64,000 nucleotides of DNA from Synergistaceae bacterium. GTDB lineage: Bacteria; Synergistota; Synergistia; Synergistales; Aminobacteriaceae. The stretch's first letter is position 1; each line of letters opens with the position of its first letter. The position numbers and the translations under genes were made by a program. This document shows positions 42,007-51,728 of this stretch, in pieces. The DNA is taken from NCBI GenBank assembly GCA_018436725.1, contig JAHDKT010000026.1:94842-158841 (forward strand), in the 5' to 3' direction. The notes under the pieces are model-generated. The model searched no databases, was not told the origin of the DNA, and saw only the letters and a list, made by a program, of their open reading frames with translations.

Positions 42007-42093
42007 ATGCGCGGTCGAGGCCCACGAACGGCGGAAAGAGGCCGCAAGGCCCTTGAGGCATAGACTATATTCTGAAAAAGGGGTTGGAACGAA

Positions 42094-43104
<1,011 letters not shown>

Positions 43105-43131
43105 ACCGGCACGGAGAAGGGAGCGGGAACG

Positions 43132-44811
43132 ATGAAGATGACTGGCGCGCAGATGGCTGTGGAAGCTCTTGCACTGGAGGGAGTCCGGTGCGTGTTCGGA
43201 ATACCGGGAGGAGCGGTACTTCCGCTGTACGACGCGCTCCGCGAAGCTCCCTTCTCCCATATCCTGGTACGTCACGAGCAGGCCGCCGCGCACGCCGCCG
43301 ACGGCTATGCGCGGGCGAGCGGCGAACCGGGCGTGTGCATCTGCACCTCCGGCCCCGGATTCACCAATATCCTCACCGGACTGGCCACGGCGCATTTCGA
43401 CTCCGTACCCATGGTGGCGATCACCGGGCAGGTGGCGACCGCGCTTCTGGGCACGGATGCGTTCCAGGAGGCCGACACGTTCGGCGACAGCCTGTCGCAC
43501 GTGAAGCACTGCTTCCTGGTCCGCTCGCCGGACGACATCCCATCCGTCATACGGAGCGCCTTTGAAATAGCGGCGTCGGGACGCCCCGGGCCGGTCGTCG
43601 TAGAGCTTCCCGTCGATATTCAGCGAAGCGGGGGGGAGTACATCCGGCCCGAGAGAGTGCTCTTCGCGCGTCATCGAGCGCGCAACGAGGAGAACGGCTC
43701 ACGGATGGCCAAGGCCGCCCGTCTGCTCGAAACCGCCGAGCGGCCGGTCATCCTCGCTGGAGGCGGCGTCATCGCAGGAGGCGCGGCGCAGCAGCTCCTT
43801 CGCCTGGCCGAAAGACTTCAGAGCCCCGTCGCGACCACGCTGATGGGCAAGGGCGCGTTCCCGGAGTCGCATGCGCTCTCCCTCGGCATGGCGGGGATGC
43901 ACGGAACCCCCGCCGCCAATCTCGCGCTCTCCGAAGCCGACGTGATTCTGGGCGTCGGCACGCGCTTCAGCGACAGAACCACCGGCAAGGCGGCCGAGTT
44001 CGCGAAGAACGCCGCCGTCATCCACATCGACATCGACGACGCCGAGATCGACAAGATCGTGCGGTGCGCCGTACCGCTCGTCGGGGAAGCGGGGGCGATC
44101 CTTGCGGGTCTTGCGGAAACGCTGACGGAAAGGGAGACGAGCGAATGGGCTGCGGCAACGCAAAAAATGAAGGGTGACTACCCCCTTGCGGACCCCGACG
44201 AGACGGACTTTCTTCCCTCCGCTATCTTCGGAACGCTTCAGCAAAGGCTCGGCAATCACTGGACCGCCGCGGTGGACGTGGGGCAGCATCAGATGTGGGC
44301 CGCCCTCTTCTGGAAGGCGCACTACCCGAGGACGTTTCTGACCACGGGCGGACTGGGAACGATGGGGTACGCGCTTCCGGCGGCGATGGGCGCCTCCCTC
44401 GCGCACGGCAAAACGCCCGTGCTCTGCTTCGCGGGCGACGGCGGCTTCATGATGAACGTCCAGGAACTCGAGACTTGCGCACGATACCAAATCCCGGTGA
44501 AGATCTTCATTTTAAACAACGACAGCCTGGGCATGGTGCGGCAGCTTCAGGATTTTTACTGCAACGGACGTTACTTCGCGGTCAACCCCTCGTCCACATG
44601 CCACTTCCCAACCATCGCCAGAGGATTCGGCGTCCATGCGCGCACCTGCTCCGCCCTCGACGAGCTGGACGACGCGCTCGACAACCTGCTGCACACGCCG
44701 GGTCCCGGCCTTCTGGACTGCCGCATTCCGAAGGAGGAGCTGGTCCTTCCGATGGTACCGGCGGGAGCGGCGCTGAAAGACTTCGTCTATAGAGTGAAAG
44801 AGCGGGTCTGA
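43132..44811 (+). CDS. ilvB: Acetolactate synthase large (catalytic) subunit
   Basis: This 559-residue ThDP enzyme makes acetolactate or acetohydroxybutyrate. It has the catalytic Glu in RHEQAAAHAADGYARASGE near residue 46. The FAD-domain motif VGTRFSDRTTGK is near 283, and the ThDP motif GDGGFMMNVQELETCARYQ is near 433. No regulatory small subunit (ilvN/ilvH) follows; the next gene is convergent. Feedback inhibition by valine would need a small subunit encoded elsewhere. The operon control is the Val/Leu attenuator. Confidence 0.94.
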   Translation: MKMTGAQMAVEALALEGVRCVFGIPGGAVLPLYDALREAPFSHILVRHEQAAAHAADGYARASGEPGVCICTSGPGFTNILTGLATAHFDSVPMVAITGQVATALLGTDAFQEADTFGDSLSHVKHCFLVRSPDDIPSVIRSAFEIAASGRPGPVVVELPVDIQRSGGEYIRPERVLFARHRARNEENGSRMAKAARLLETAERPVILAGGGVIAGGAAQQLLRLAERLQSPVATTLMGKGAFPESHALSLGMAGMHGTPAANLALSEADVILGVGTRFSDRTTGKAAEFAKNAAVIHIDIDDAEIDKIVRCAVPLVGEAGAILAGLAETLTERETSEWAAATQKMKGDYPLADPDETDFLPSAIFGTLQQRLGNHWTAAVDVGQHQMWAALFWKAHYPRTFLTTGGLGTMGYALPAAMGASLAHGKTPVLCFAGDGGFMMNVQELETCARYQIPVKIFILNNDSLGMVRQLQDFYCNGRYFAVNPSSTCHFPTIARGFGVHARTCSALDELDDALDNLLHTPGPGLLDCRIPKEELVLPMVPAGAALKDFVYRVKERV

Positions 44812-44824
44812 TCAGCGCCCGTCG

Positions 44825-44879
44825 AAAAACGGAGGGGACGGCGCGAACACTGTTCGCCGCTCCCTCCGTCGCCGTTTTT
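44825..44879. terminator. Bidirectional terminator between ilvB and the VOC-family gene
   Basis: An imperfect long stem runs from AAAAACGG (44825) to CCGTTTTT (44879), with an inner GCGAAC/GTTCGC hairpin. A-runs and T-runs on the two sides let it act for both convergent genes. Confidence 0.75.
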
Positions 44880-44956
44880 GCCTCCCGAGACGCCACGCTT
44901 CCCGCAGACGCGACCGAAGGGGCTCGCGCTCCCCGATCGCTTGCCCCGTCGCGGGA

Positions 44957-45328
44957 CTACTTCTTCCGCTCGAAAAACTGCACGTTCAATCCGTTGGGAT
45001 CCTTGATGCAGAAAAACTTGAAAGCGGGCGTCTCGAACGGCCCCGTATGCACAGGGATGTCCTTCTCCTTCACCCTCCCCAGCATCGCGTCGGCGGACTC
45101 GACGGCAAAGCCGACGGAGATATGCTCGCCGAAAGCGACGTCCTTCCTGTCCGCATCCGACAGAAGCTCGACCATCGTTTCGTTCTCCGCGCCGTTGCCC
45201 AGAAACGCTATTTCCACCCCCGGCCCCGCAGGAAAGCGGCGCAGCATCTTCAGCTCCGCAAGGTCCGAGTAAAAGGCGATCGACTCGTCCAAATCCTTCA
45301 CATACACTGTCGTCCACAAAAATTGCAT
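44957..45328 (-). CDS. VOC-superfamily (glyoxalase-like) protein
   Basis: This 123-residue protein of two beta-alpha-beta-beta-beta modules begins FLWTTVYVKDLDESIAFYSD and ends FFCIKDPNGLNVQFFERKK. These are the hallmarks of glyoxalase/bleomycin-resistance/dioxygenase folds. It may be a lyase, isomerase or binding protein; the ligand is unknown. The ATG at 45328 lies 8 bases after GGAGGGG, while the in-frame ATG at 45334 is too close. It is divergent from an XRE-family regulator. Confidence 0.85.
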   Translation of the reverse strand: MQFLWTTVYVKDLDESIAFYSDLAELKMLRRFPAGPGVEIAFLGNGAENETMVELLSDADRKDVAFGEHISVGFAVESADAMLGRVKEKDIPVHTGPFETPAFKFFCIKDPNGLNVQFFERKK

Positions 45329-45419
45329 CTGCATTCCCCTCCATGACTTTCTTCTTGTAGCGTGATTTCCTGTGTGGCATTATGGTACCGCGCAGTGTAT
45401 CATGTGAACAGGAGCCGGA

Positions 45420-45433
45420 TTATACTGGTATAA
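45420..45433. promoter_or_regulatory. Candidate operator of the XRE-family regulator
   Basis: TTATAC-TG-GTATAA is a perfect palindrome, 28 bases before the regulator's GTG. It includes TATACT and TATAAA boxes, so it could be an autoregulatory operator over the promoter. Confidence 0.45.
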
Positions 45434-45460
45434 ATTCCAACAGGCAGGGAGGGCCCCCGT

Positions 45461-46294
45461 GTGAATACCGAGGAACACCGCTACCAAGAACTCTCCGACT
45501 TTCTGAAGACGCGGAGGGCGCGTCTCATGCCGTCTCAGGCCGGACTTCCGGCGGGGCAGCGCCGCCGCACCCCGGGGCTGCGGCGAGAAGAGGTCGCCCA
45601 GCTTGCGGGCATCGGCCTCACCTGGTACACATGGCTCGAACAGGGGCGCCCCATCCGCGTTTCGGCCCAGGTGCTGGAGAGCCTGTCCAGGGTCCTCCTG
45701 CTCGACAGGCAGGAACGCCTCCACCTCTACCATCTGGCGAATCAGGCCGTCCCGACGGACATGCCGGAATACGCCGGGTCTGTGAGCCCGGCGCTGCAAC
45801 ATGTTCTGGACAGCCTGCGCCTCTGCCCTTCGCTCGTCGTCGACCAGTGCTGGAACGTCCTCGCCTGGAACAAGGAGGCGTGCGCCCTCTTCGGCGACTT
45901 CGCCAGAATGAACGCCCGAATGCGCAACGTCGTCTGGGCGGTGTTTACGGAACCTCTGTACAAGAAGCTGCTCGTCGACTGGGAAGCGAACGCCAAGGCG
46001 TTGCTGGGCAGATTTCGCGCAACCTGCGGAAAGCTCGTCGACGACCCGTGGCTTGTCCGGTTCGTCGGCGAGCTGAAAGAACAGAGCGAGGAGTTCGCCC
46101 TGTGGTGGCCGCTGCACGAAATTCAAGGAGACGCCGAAATGCTGAAAAGATTGGACCATCCCGCTGCGGGATTTCTGGATTTCGAGGTAAGCCTCTTCGA
46201 CGTCGCGGACGGTTCGGGACTGAAGCTGATTGCCCATACGCCCCTGCCCGGGACCGAGACCGCCGAAAAGATGCATTCTCTTCTGAACGCGTAA
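45461..46294 (+). CDS. XRE-family regulator with MmyB-like ligand domain
   Basis: This 277-residue regulator has an N-terminal helix-turn-helix (RRTPGLRREEVAQLAGIGLTWYTWLEQGR, about 35-65). A C-terminal MmyB/PAS-like domain (about 105-270, CWNVLAWNKEACALFGDF) in this family binds fatty acids or similar ligands. The start is GTG, 8 bases after GGGAGG. It may control the divergent VOC gene and itself. The 236 bases after it, up to the FadR-type gene, hold a promoter and operator for that gene. Confidence 0.87.
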   Translation: MNTEEHRYQELSDFLKTRRARLMPSQAGLPAGQRRRTPGLRREEVAQLAGIGLTWYTWLEQGRPIRVSAQVLESLSRVLLLDRQERLHLYHLANQAVPTDMPEYAGSVSPALQHVLDSLRLCPSLVVDQCWNVLAWNKEACALFGDFARMNARMRNVVWAVFTEPLYKKLLVDWEANAKALLGRFRATCGKLVDDPWLVRFVGELKEQSEEFALWWPLHEIQGDAEMLKRLDHPAAGFLDFEVSLFDVADGSGLKLIAHTPLPGTETAEKMHSLLNA

Positions 46295-46432
46295 AAAAAC
46301 TCTCGCGCACCCCTCCACGAACGCTCCTTCGCCGCGAGGAACGCCGGCGAACGCCTCTCTCGACGCACGACGCGGAAAAAAGACCCGCCCGGAAATCCTT
46401 CATCATCCTCTTTTGTGAAAAAGAGAATAAGT

Positions 46433-46461
46433 TTGACGCTGCCATCTTCTTGTGCTAACGT
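46433..46461 (+). promoter_or_regulatory. Candidate promoter of the FadR-led catabolic operon
   Basis: TTGACG and TAACGT are 17 bases apart, about 70 bases before the GTG of the regulator gene. The -10 is weak, as often found for regulated promoters. Confidence 0.5.
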
Positions 46462-46472
46462 TGTCAGACAAC
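46460..46472. promoter_or_regulatory. FadR-type operator palindrome
   Basis: GTTGTC-A-GACAAC is a perfect palindrome that fits the FadR-subfamily consensus TnGTnnnACnA. It overlaps the 3' end of the -10 box, placing it to repress the operon that begins with its own FadR-type gene. Confidence 0.6.
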
Positions 46473-46530
46473 AGACATAGGATAAAGAACACGTCCGTGA
46501 AGACAATTTTTTCAAGGAGAGTGCTCCCCT

Positions 46531-47457
46531 GTGGAACCTATTACGCCGTTCCAACGGAAGAACCGTAGCGACATGATCCATGAAAAGCTCCACGAACTGA
46601 TCCGGGAGGGACACTGGAAGCCGGGCGACAAATTCCCCACGGAGATGGAGCTTGCCTCGCTCTTCAACGCCGGGCGCTCCACCGTACGAGAGGCGCTCAA
46701 CCTGCTGAAGGCCTCGAATCTCCTGAAGGTGATCCCGGGGCACGGCACGGTGGTCGCCAGCCCCTCCGAACTCGAATACAACGTCCTCTCGAGGCACATC
46801 CCCGACAGCCGCACCGCCCGCGAGCTGTTCAACATCGTCGAATTCCGCATCTGCCTCGAACCGTCCACAACCTATCTCGCCGCCGAACGCATCGCCCCCG
46901 CGCAGTCGGACACGCTCCTCGAACTCGCAGGAGCCGTCAACGACGACACGCTCACCCCCTCGGGATTCGCCGAGACGGACATCGCCTTCCACGCCTTCCT
47001 CGCGGAGATCGCCGGCAACCCCCTCTGCATCGAGACGATGCGCTCGCTCCACAACTTCTTCTATAAACAACAGATCGTCACCTCGCTCATCTCCACCCGA
47101 AAAAAACCGGTCGCCCAAAGCCACATCGCCATCGCGAAGGCCGTGATCGACCACAACGCGAAGCTCGCGGAGAAAGAGATGCGGGCGCACCTGTACAATA
47201 CCCGCCAGTATCTCGAAAGCATCGTCCGGGAGACGCATCTTCAAGGCTTTTCTCCTCCGGCAAACGGAGACGGAGCCGAACAACAGAGCAATAAAAAACG
47301 CCGAGAAGACGATATCATTCCGATCCGTTCGCAACAGGAAAAGAGATTGAATACCAATAATCTACCGGGAGGGGTACCCTTGCACACGACGAAATTCGAT
47401 AACCCAGGGAGCAACGAAACCGCTCTCCTGTCTGCGAAAAGAGCGATAAAGAGATGA
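46531..47457 (+). CDS. GntR-family regulator, FadR subfamily
   Basis: This 308-residue regulator has a winged helix (KFPTEMELASLFNAGRSTVREALNLL, about 35-65) and an FCD effector domain (about 95-230). The metal-site residues are in FAETDIAFHAFLAEIAGNPL and SHIAIAKAVIDHNAKLAEKEM. The last 65-70 residues are hydrophilic, low-complexity and unusual for the family, possibly extra sequence read through from a former spacer. The start is GTG. It overlaps the first dehydrogenase by ATGA, so it probably controls the catabolic operon from within it. Confidence 0.87.
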   Translation: MEPITPFQRKNRSDMIHEKLHELIREGHWKPGDKFPTEMELASLFNAGRSTVREALNLLKASNLLKVIPGHGTVVASPSELEYNVLSRHIPDSRTARELFNIVEFRICLEPSTTYLAAERIAPAQSDTLLELAGAVNDDTLTPSGFAETDIAFHAFLAEIAGNPLCIETMRSLHNFFYKQQIVTSLISTRKKPVAQSHIAIAKAVIDHNAKLAEKEMRAHLYNTRQYLESIVRETHLQGFSPPANGDGAEQQSNKKRREDDIIPIRSQQEKRLNTNNLPGGVPLHTTKFDNPGSNETALLSAKRAIKR

Positions 47458-48479
47458 AAGGCCTGGTCTATCACGGCCCCAAGGAGCTGCTCTGGGAAGA
47501 CGCTGAGGATGCGATTCTTGGGCGAAAAGACGTGAGAATCGCGGTCAAGGCAGTGGGGATCTGCGGGTCCGACGTCCACGGCTACCTCGGACTGACCGGG
47601 CGACGCACACCTCCGATGATCATGGGGCATGAATTTTCGGGAGTTGTGGACCAGGTCGGCGAAGAAGCGACCCGCTGGCAAGTCGGCGACAGAGTCACGG
47701 TGCAACCCGCGCAGTTCTGCGGAACCTGCGAATTCTGCAAGGAGGGCCTGACGAACCTGTGCGGCAACAAGCGCTTCTACGGCGCGATGGACTGCAACGG
47801 AGCCATGGCCGAATACATCGTCGTTCCGGAGCACCTGGTCTATCGCCTCCCCGACTCGGTTGACTTCTCCTCGGGCGCCATGATCGAAGCGGCTGCCGTC
47901 GCCTACCGAGGTGTGAAGAACGCGGGGGATCTTTCCGGGAAGCACGTCCTGGTCATCGGAGCGGGCACAATAGGGCAGCTTGTAACCGCGATAGTTCGCC
48001 TGAAAGGGGCGAAGCGCGTCTACGTCTCCGATCTCAGCGACGCGCGCCTTGAAGTCGCTAAAAAAATGGGCGCGGATGTCGTGCTTAATCCCAAGTCCAT
48101 GGACATTCGCAGGATCGTGATGGATTCGACGGACAACAAGGGAGTCGACGTCGCAATCGAAGCGGTCGGCGTGACGCCGAGCGCGAAGCAGAGCATCGAG
48201 CTGCTGCGCACCGGCGGAACCGCCGTCTGGATCGGGAACTCGGCGAAGTTCGTCGAAGTGCCCATGCAGGAGATCGTCACCAGGGAGCTGCATATTCGCG
48301 GCACTTATATCTACTCTCATGAAGAGTTCGGAGAGGTTCTTGAAATGGTGGGCGACGGTGGAATTTCCTTCGATCCGATCATCAGCCTGCATGCGAAGAT
48401 GTCGGAAGGGGCGCGGTGGTTTGCGCAACTCGCAGATTCTCCGGGGGATCTGATCAAGGTGATTCTCATCCCGGAATAA
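47454..48479 (+). CDS. Zinc-dependent medium-chain alcohol dehydrogenase (polyol dehydrogenase type), copy 1
   Basis: This 341-residue NAD(P)-dependent dehydrogenase has the catalytic zinc motif VGICGSDVHGYLG near residue 36 and GHEFSGVVDQVG near 60. The structural zinc cysteines are in CGTCEFCKEGLTNLC, and the nucleotide loop is VIGAGTIGQL near 165. It resembles sorbitol or threonine dehydrogenases and probably oxidises a secondary alcohol of the imported substrate. It has no strong ribosome-binding site and begins within the regulator's stop (ATGA). Confidence 0.9.
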   Translation: MKGLVYHGPKELLWEDAEDAILGRKDVRIAVKAVGICGSDVHGYLGLTGRRTPPMIMGHEFSGVVDQVGEEATRWQVGDRVTVQPAQFCGTCEFCKEGLTNLCGNKRFYGAMDCNGAMAEYIVVPEHLVYRLPDSVDFSSGAMIEAAAVAYRGVKNAGDLSGKHVLVIGAGTIGQLVTAIVRLKGAKRVYVSDLSDARLEVAKKMGADVVLNPKSMDIRRIVMDSTDNKGVDVAIEAVGVTPSAKQSIELLRTGGTAVWIGNSAKFVEVPMQEIVTRELHIRGTYIYSHEEFGEVLEMVGDGGISFDPIISLHAKMSEGARWFAQLADSPGDLIKVILIPE

Positions 48480-48499
48480 AAACAAGAGGAGGTAAAAAA

Positions 48500-49618
48500 A
48501 TGAACGTACGGAGAAAGAAGTTGGCAAAAGCGGCGGCACTGTTGTCCATCCTTTTTATTGCGACCATGGTTTTCACCCTCTGCCGGACGGCGGAACGGGC
48601 CTCGGCGCAGGACGACGTGAAACTGGAAGCCGAGAAGAAGAAGAATGCGGAATTCGTGCTCAAGCTCGCCTACACCGACGCGGCGAACTGGCCCGCGAGC
48701 GGCATCAAGCCCCTGGGAGAACACGCGTTCGCGCTCATCTTCAAGAGCATCGTGGAATCGCGCTCCAACGGCGCCATGTATGTCGAACTCTTCCCCGCTA
48801 CATCGATGGGACAGAGCAAGGAAGTCATCGAGATGGTCCAGACCGGAACCCTCGAAATGGGAATTCAGACCGGCGCCTTGGCGGGAGTCTATCCGCCCGT
48901 GCAGGTCATCAACCTTCCCTACGCCTTCCAGTCGGATGAAATAGCATGGTGGATTTTCGACAACAGCGACTTCTGGAAGAAGATGACCGCCGAGATCGAA
49001 GAAAAAACCGGCATCAAGGTGCTCGCAATGGGACAGAACGGCACAAGGCATTTCACCAACTCGAAACGCCCCATCCGCGAACCCAAGGATATGGTCGGAC
49101 TGAAATTCCGCGTCATGCCCTCCCCGATCTACGTGAAAACGCTCGAGGCGATGGGAGCGAGCGCGACGCCGCTTGCCCACGGCGAAATTTACACCGCTTG
49201 TCAGACCAAGGTCGTGGACGGACAGGAGAACCCTATCTGGAACATCGCGGCGAACAAATGGTACGAGGTACAGCAGTATATGACGCTCGACGGCCACACG
49301 TGGAGCGAGGACATGCTGATCATCAACGCCGACTTCTTCAACAACCTTCCGAAGGCATACCAGCAGATAATCCGCGCTGCCGCCTACCAGGGGCAAACGG
49401 CGGGGAGAGCGTCGGAATCGCTGGGATCTCTGGTGACCGATTTCGCTATTCTTGAAAAGCACATGGAGATTTACTCTCCGACTCCCGAGGAGATGGCCAA
49501 GTTCAAGGCCGCTGTCGTTCCTGTGGCCGACTGGCTGAAAGCCGAGATCGGCGCGTCGTATGTAGAGAACTTCTACAAAGCTGTCGAAGAGGCTGAAGCC
49601 GCCCTGGGATACAGATAG
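48500..49618 (+). CDS. TRAP transporter substrate-binding protein (DctP type), second system
   Basis: This 372-residue exported protein has a signal peptide (about 1-37, ending ASA). A DctP-type fold has GLKFRVMPSPIYVKTLEAMGASATP near residue 205 and GEIYTACQTKVVDGQENP near 235. The Arg at the first motif normally binds the ligand's carboxylate, pointing to a carboxylated substrate such as a sugar acid. AGAGGAGG precedes the ATG. It is separated from dctQ by a strong hairpin. Confidence 0.93.
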   Translation: MNVRRKKLAKAAALLSILFIATMVFTLCRTAERASAQDDVKLEAEKKKNAEFVLKLAYTDAANWPASGIKPLGEHAFALIFKSIVESRSNGAMYVELFPATSMGQSKEVIEMVQTGTLEMGIQTGALAGVYPPVQVINLPYAFQSDEIAWWIFDNSDFWKKMTAEIEEKTGIKVLAMGQNGTRHFTNSKRPIREPKDMVGLKFRVMPSPIYVKTLEAMGASATPLAHGEIYTACQTKVVDGQENPIWNIAANKWYEVQQYMTLDGHTWSEDMLIINADFFNNLPKAYQQIIRAAAYQGQTAGRASESLGSLVTDFAILEKHMEIYSPTPEEMAKFKAAVVPVADWLKAEIGASYVENFYKAVEEAEAALGYR

Positions 49619-49638
49619 ACATATTCGACGAAGTTCGC

Positions 49639-49667
49639 GTGCAGGCTTCCTCGAAGGAAGCCTGCAC
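49639..49667 (+). other. Intercistronic hairpin between dctP and dctQ of the second TRAP system
   Basis: The arms 49639-49651 and 49655-49667 are perfect 13-bp complements with a CGA loop and no T-run. It begins 21 bases after the dctP stop. As in the first TRAP operon, it may protect the dctP message and lower expression of the membrane subunits. Confidence 0.65.
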
Positions 49668-49693
49668 TTCGATCGGACACTGTGGAGGGGAAA

Positions 49694-50212
49694 ATGAGTG
49701 TATTGGATACGCCATTCAAGCTTGCCGGGAAGATAAGCGACGTTGTCGAACAAGCGAGCATATACATTACTGTTTTGTATATCGCCGCAGTTTTTTGCGT
49801 CGTCTTCCTCGGAGTGATCATGAGGGTCATCGGCTCTACGTTTTCCTGGAGCGAGGAGATCTCGAGATGGCTCCTGGTGGGAATCACCTATATCGGAGCG
49901 AGCCTCGCACTGAAGCGTCAACAGCATGTCGGCGTCGCTCTGGTCATTCGCGCCGTCCCGAGAACATGGTGCAGAATAGCCGTCATTCTCATCGATATCG
50001 CGATCATGGTCTTCATTTATTACGGTTTCAGGACAAGTCTTGCAACGGCGCTCCAATCGGCGAAACAGTACGGCGATATCATCAAACTGCCTATGATGTA
50101 CGTAAAGCTGAATCTTCCGGTCGGTTTTCTGTTCATGTTCATTCATATGGTCTATTTTCTTCTCGGTGCATTCAAGGCCGAGGATCCTCAGGATTTCATC
50201 CTGAGCAGCTGA
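49694..50212 (+). CDS. TRAP transporter small membrane subunit (DctQ type), second system
   Basis: This 172-residue protein has four hydrophobic segments and the DctQ pattern FLGVIMRVIGSTFSWSEEISRWLLVG near residue 40. It partners the DctM subunit encoded 28 bases downstream. The ATG at 49694 follows GGAGGGG by 4-5 bases; an in-frame GTG at 49682 contains that site. Confidence 0.9.
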   Translation: MSVLDTPFKLAGKISDVVEQASIYITVLYIAAVFCVVFLGVIMRVIGSTFSWSEEISRWLLVGITYIGASLALKRQQHVGVALVIRAVPRTWCRIAVILIDIAIMVFIYYGFRTSLATALQSAKQYGDIIKLPMMYVKLNLPVGFLFMFIHMVYFLLGAFKAEDPQDFILSS

Positions 50213-50240
50213 GGGTCAACCCTGGAACGGGAGTGATGCA

Positions 50241-51524
50241 ATGACTACACTGATCCTGATCTTCATCGGCAGCATAGCCATCGGTGTCCCGATCGCCTTC
50301 GTCCTGGGTTTGACGGCGCTGTACTACTTTTTATTCGTCGGCAGCGTGCCGATCATGATCCTTGGGCAACGACTTTATTCAGGTGTCGACAACTTCGTAC
50401 TGCTGGCCATTCCGTTTTTCGTCTTCGCGGGCGAACTCATGAACAGGACGAAAATTACGGAGGACCTGGTGAACTTCGCCAAGATGCTCGTCGGCTGGAT
50501 TCCGGGGGCGCTGGCGCAGGTCAATATCGTTACAAGCGTCTTCTTCGCCGGGCTTACAGGAGCGGCGGTCGCCGATACCGCAGCGATCGGCTCCATCCTG
50601 ATTCCGGCGATGAAAGAAGAAGGCTACACGTCCGAGTATGCGGCCGCGGTCACCGTCACATCCTCGATTATCGGGCCGATTATTCCCCCGAGCATCAACA
50701 TGGTCGTCTACAGCACCGTGACAATGGAATCGGTCGGGGCGCTCTTTATGGCGGGCTTCGCCCCCGGCATCTCTATCGCCTTGGGCCTTATGATCATAGC
50801 GCTCTTCTTCGCGTTCAGGGATCATCACCCTCGGAGAAAGGAGCGTCTGGCGAAAGGAGAAGCCTGGCGCACCACGAAGAAGTCTCTGCTCGCGCTGCTT
50901 GCGCCCGTCATCCTCGTGGGCGGAATTTTCAGCGGCCAGTTCACTCCTACCGAGGCCGCCGCAGTCGCCTGCGCGTACGCCCTCTTCGTCGGGGTGTTCA
51001 TCTTCAAGACGCTCGGCTGGAAGGAGATCTTCGAAAGCCTCAAGGCCTCGGCCATCACATCCTCGGTGATTCTGTTCATCATCTCCGTCGCAACGGTCTT
51101 CGCGACGATGCTGACGCTCGAGAGGATTCCCGCGCACATCGCCCACTCCATCCTCTCCCTGACGGAAAACAAGTACGTCTTTCTGCTGCTTGTCAATCTG
51201 CTTTTGCTGTTCGTCGGCATGATCATGGAAACGGGCGTCAGCGTCATTCTGCTTGCTCCGATTCTGCTCCCCGTAGCGACCAGACTTGGCGTTCATCCGC
51301 TGCACTTCGCCCTGGTCATGCTGGTCAACCTGAATATAGGTCTTAATACGCCTCCGCTGGGCGTCTGCCTCTATACCGCCGCTCCCATAGCGAAGGTACG
51401 GTTCGAAAAGATCGCACGTGCGGCGGTCCCGTTCGTCGCCATGCAGATCGTTGTCTTGATGATCATCACCTATATCCCGGAGATTATCCTTTTCCTTCCG
51501 AGAGTATTCGGCTACATTTCATAA
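50241..51524 (+). CDS. TRAP transporter large membrane subunit (DctM type), second system
   Basis: This 427-residue protein has about twelve hydrophobic segments. It includes DNFVLLAIPFFVFAGELMNRTKI near residue 52, AGLTGAAVADTAAIGSILIPAM near 100 and GQFTPTEAAAVACAYALFVG near 240. It completes the sodium-coupled importer. The 204 bases that follow, up to the transketolase genes, show no clear promoter or terminator, so transcription probably continues. Confidence 0.95.
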   Translation: MTTLILIFIGSIAIGVPIAFVLGLTALYYFLFVGSVPIMILGQRLYSGVDNFVLLAIPFFVFAGELMNRTKITEDLVNFAKMLVGWIPGALAQVNIVTSVFFAGLTGAAVADTAAIGSILIPAMKEEGYTSEYAAAVTVTSSIIGPIIPPSINMVVYSTVTMESVGALFMAGFAPGISIALGLMIIALFFAFRDHHPRRKERLAKGEAWRTTKKSLLALLAPVILVGGIFSGQFTPTEAAAVACAYALFVGVFIFKTLGWKEIFESLKASAITSSVILFIISVATVFATMLTLERIPAHIAHSILSLTENKYVFLLLVNLLLLFVGMIMETGVSVILLAPILLPVATRLGVHPLHFALVMLVNLNIGLNTPPLGVCLYTAAPIAKVRFEKIARAAVPFVAMQIVVLMIITYIPEIILFLPRVFGYIS

Positions 51525-51728
51525 ACGAACAGGGAGCTTCTGGAAGCCGAAATGCGGCGAGGTCTGCGATAGCTCTGAAAAGAAAGTTCCATCGGTTCTT
51601 TAAATGTTCTTCGTCAGGACGCTTCATCGTCGGGTTCATGGCGAAAAATGCTGTGAAGATCACCTTGGAGCTTGAATCCACACAACGATACCCCAATGAA
51701 CAGTTTTTAAATTACCCGGAGGTGAATC

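Noticed and set aside
51525..51728. Possible extra gene or promoter between dctM and the transketolase genes
   Set aside because: The frame from 51638 runs into the transketolase gene in another phase and lacks a ribosome-binding site; no convincing -35/-10 pair was found.
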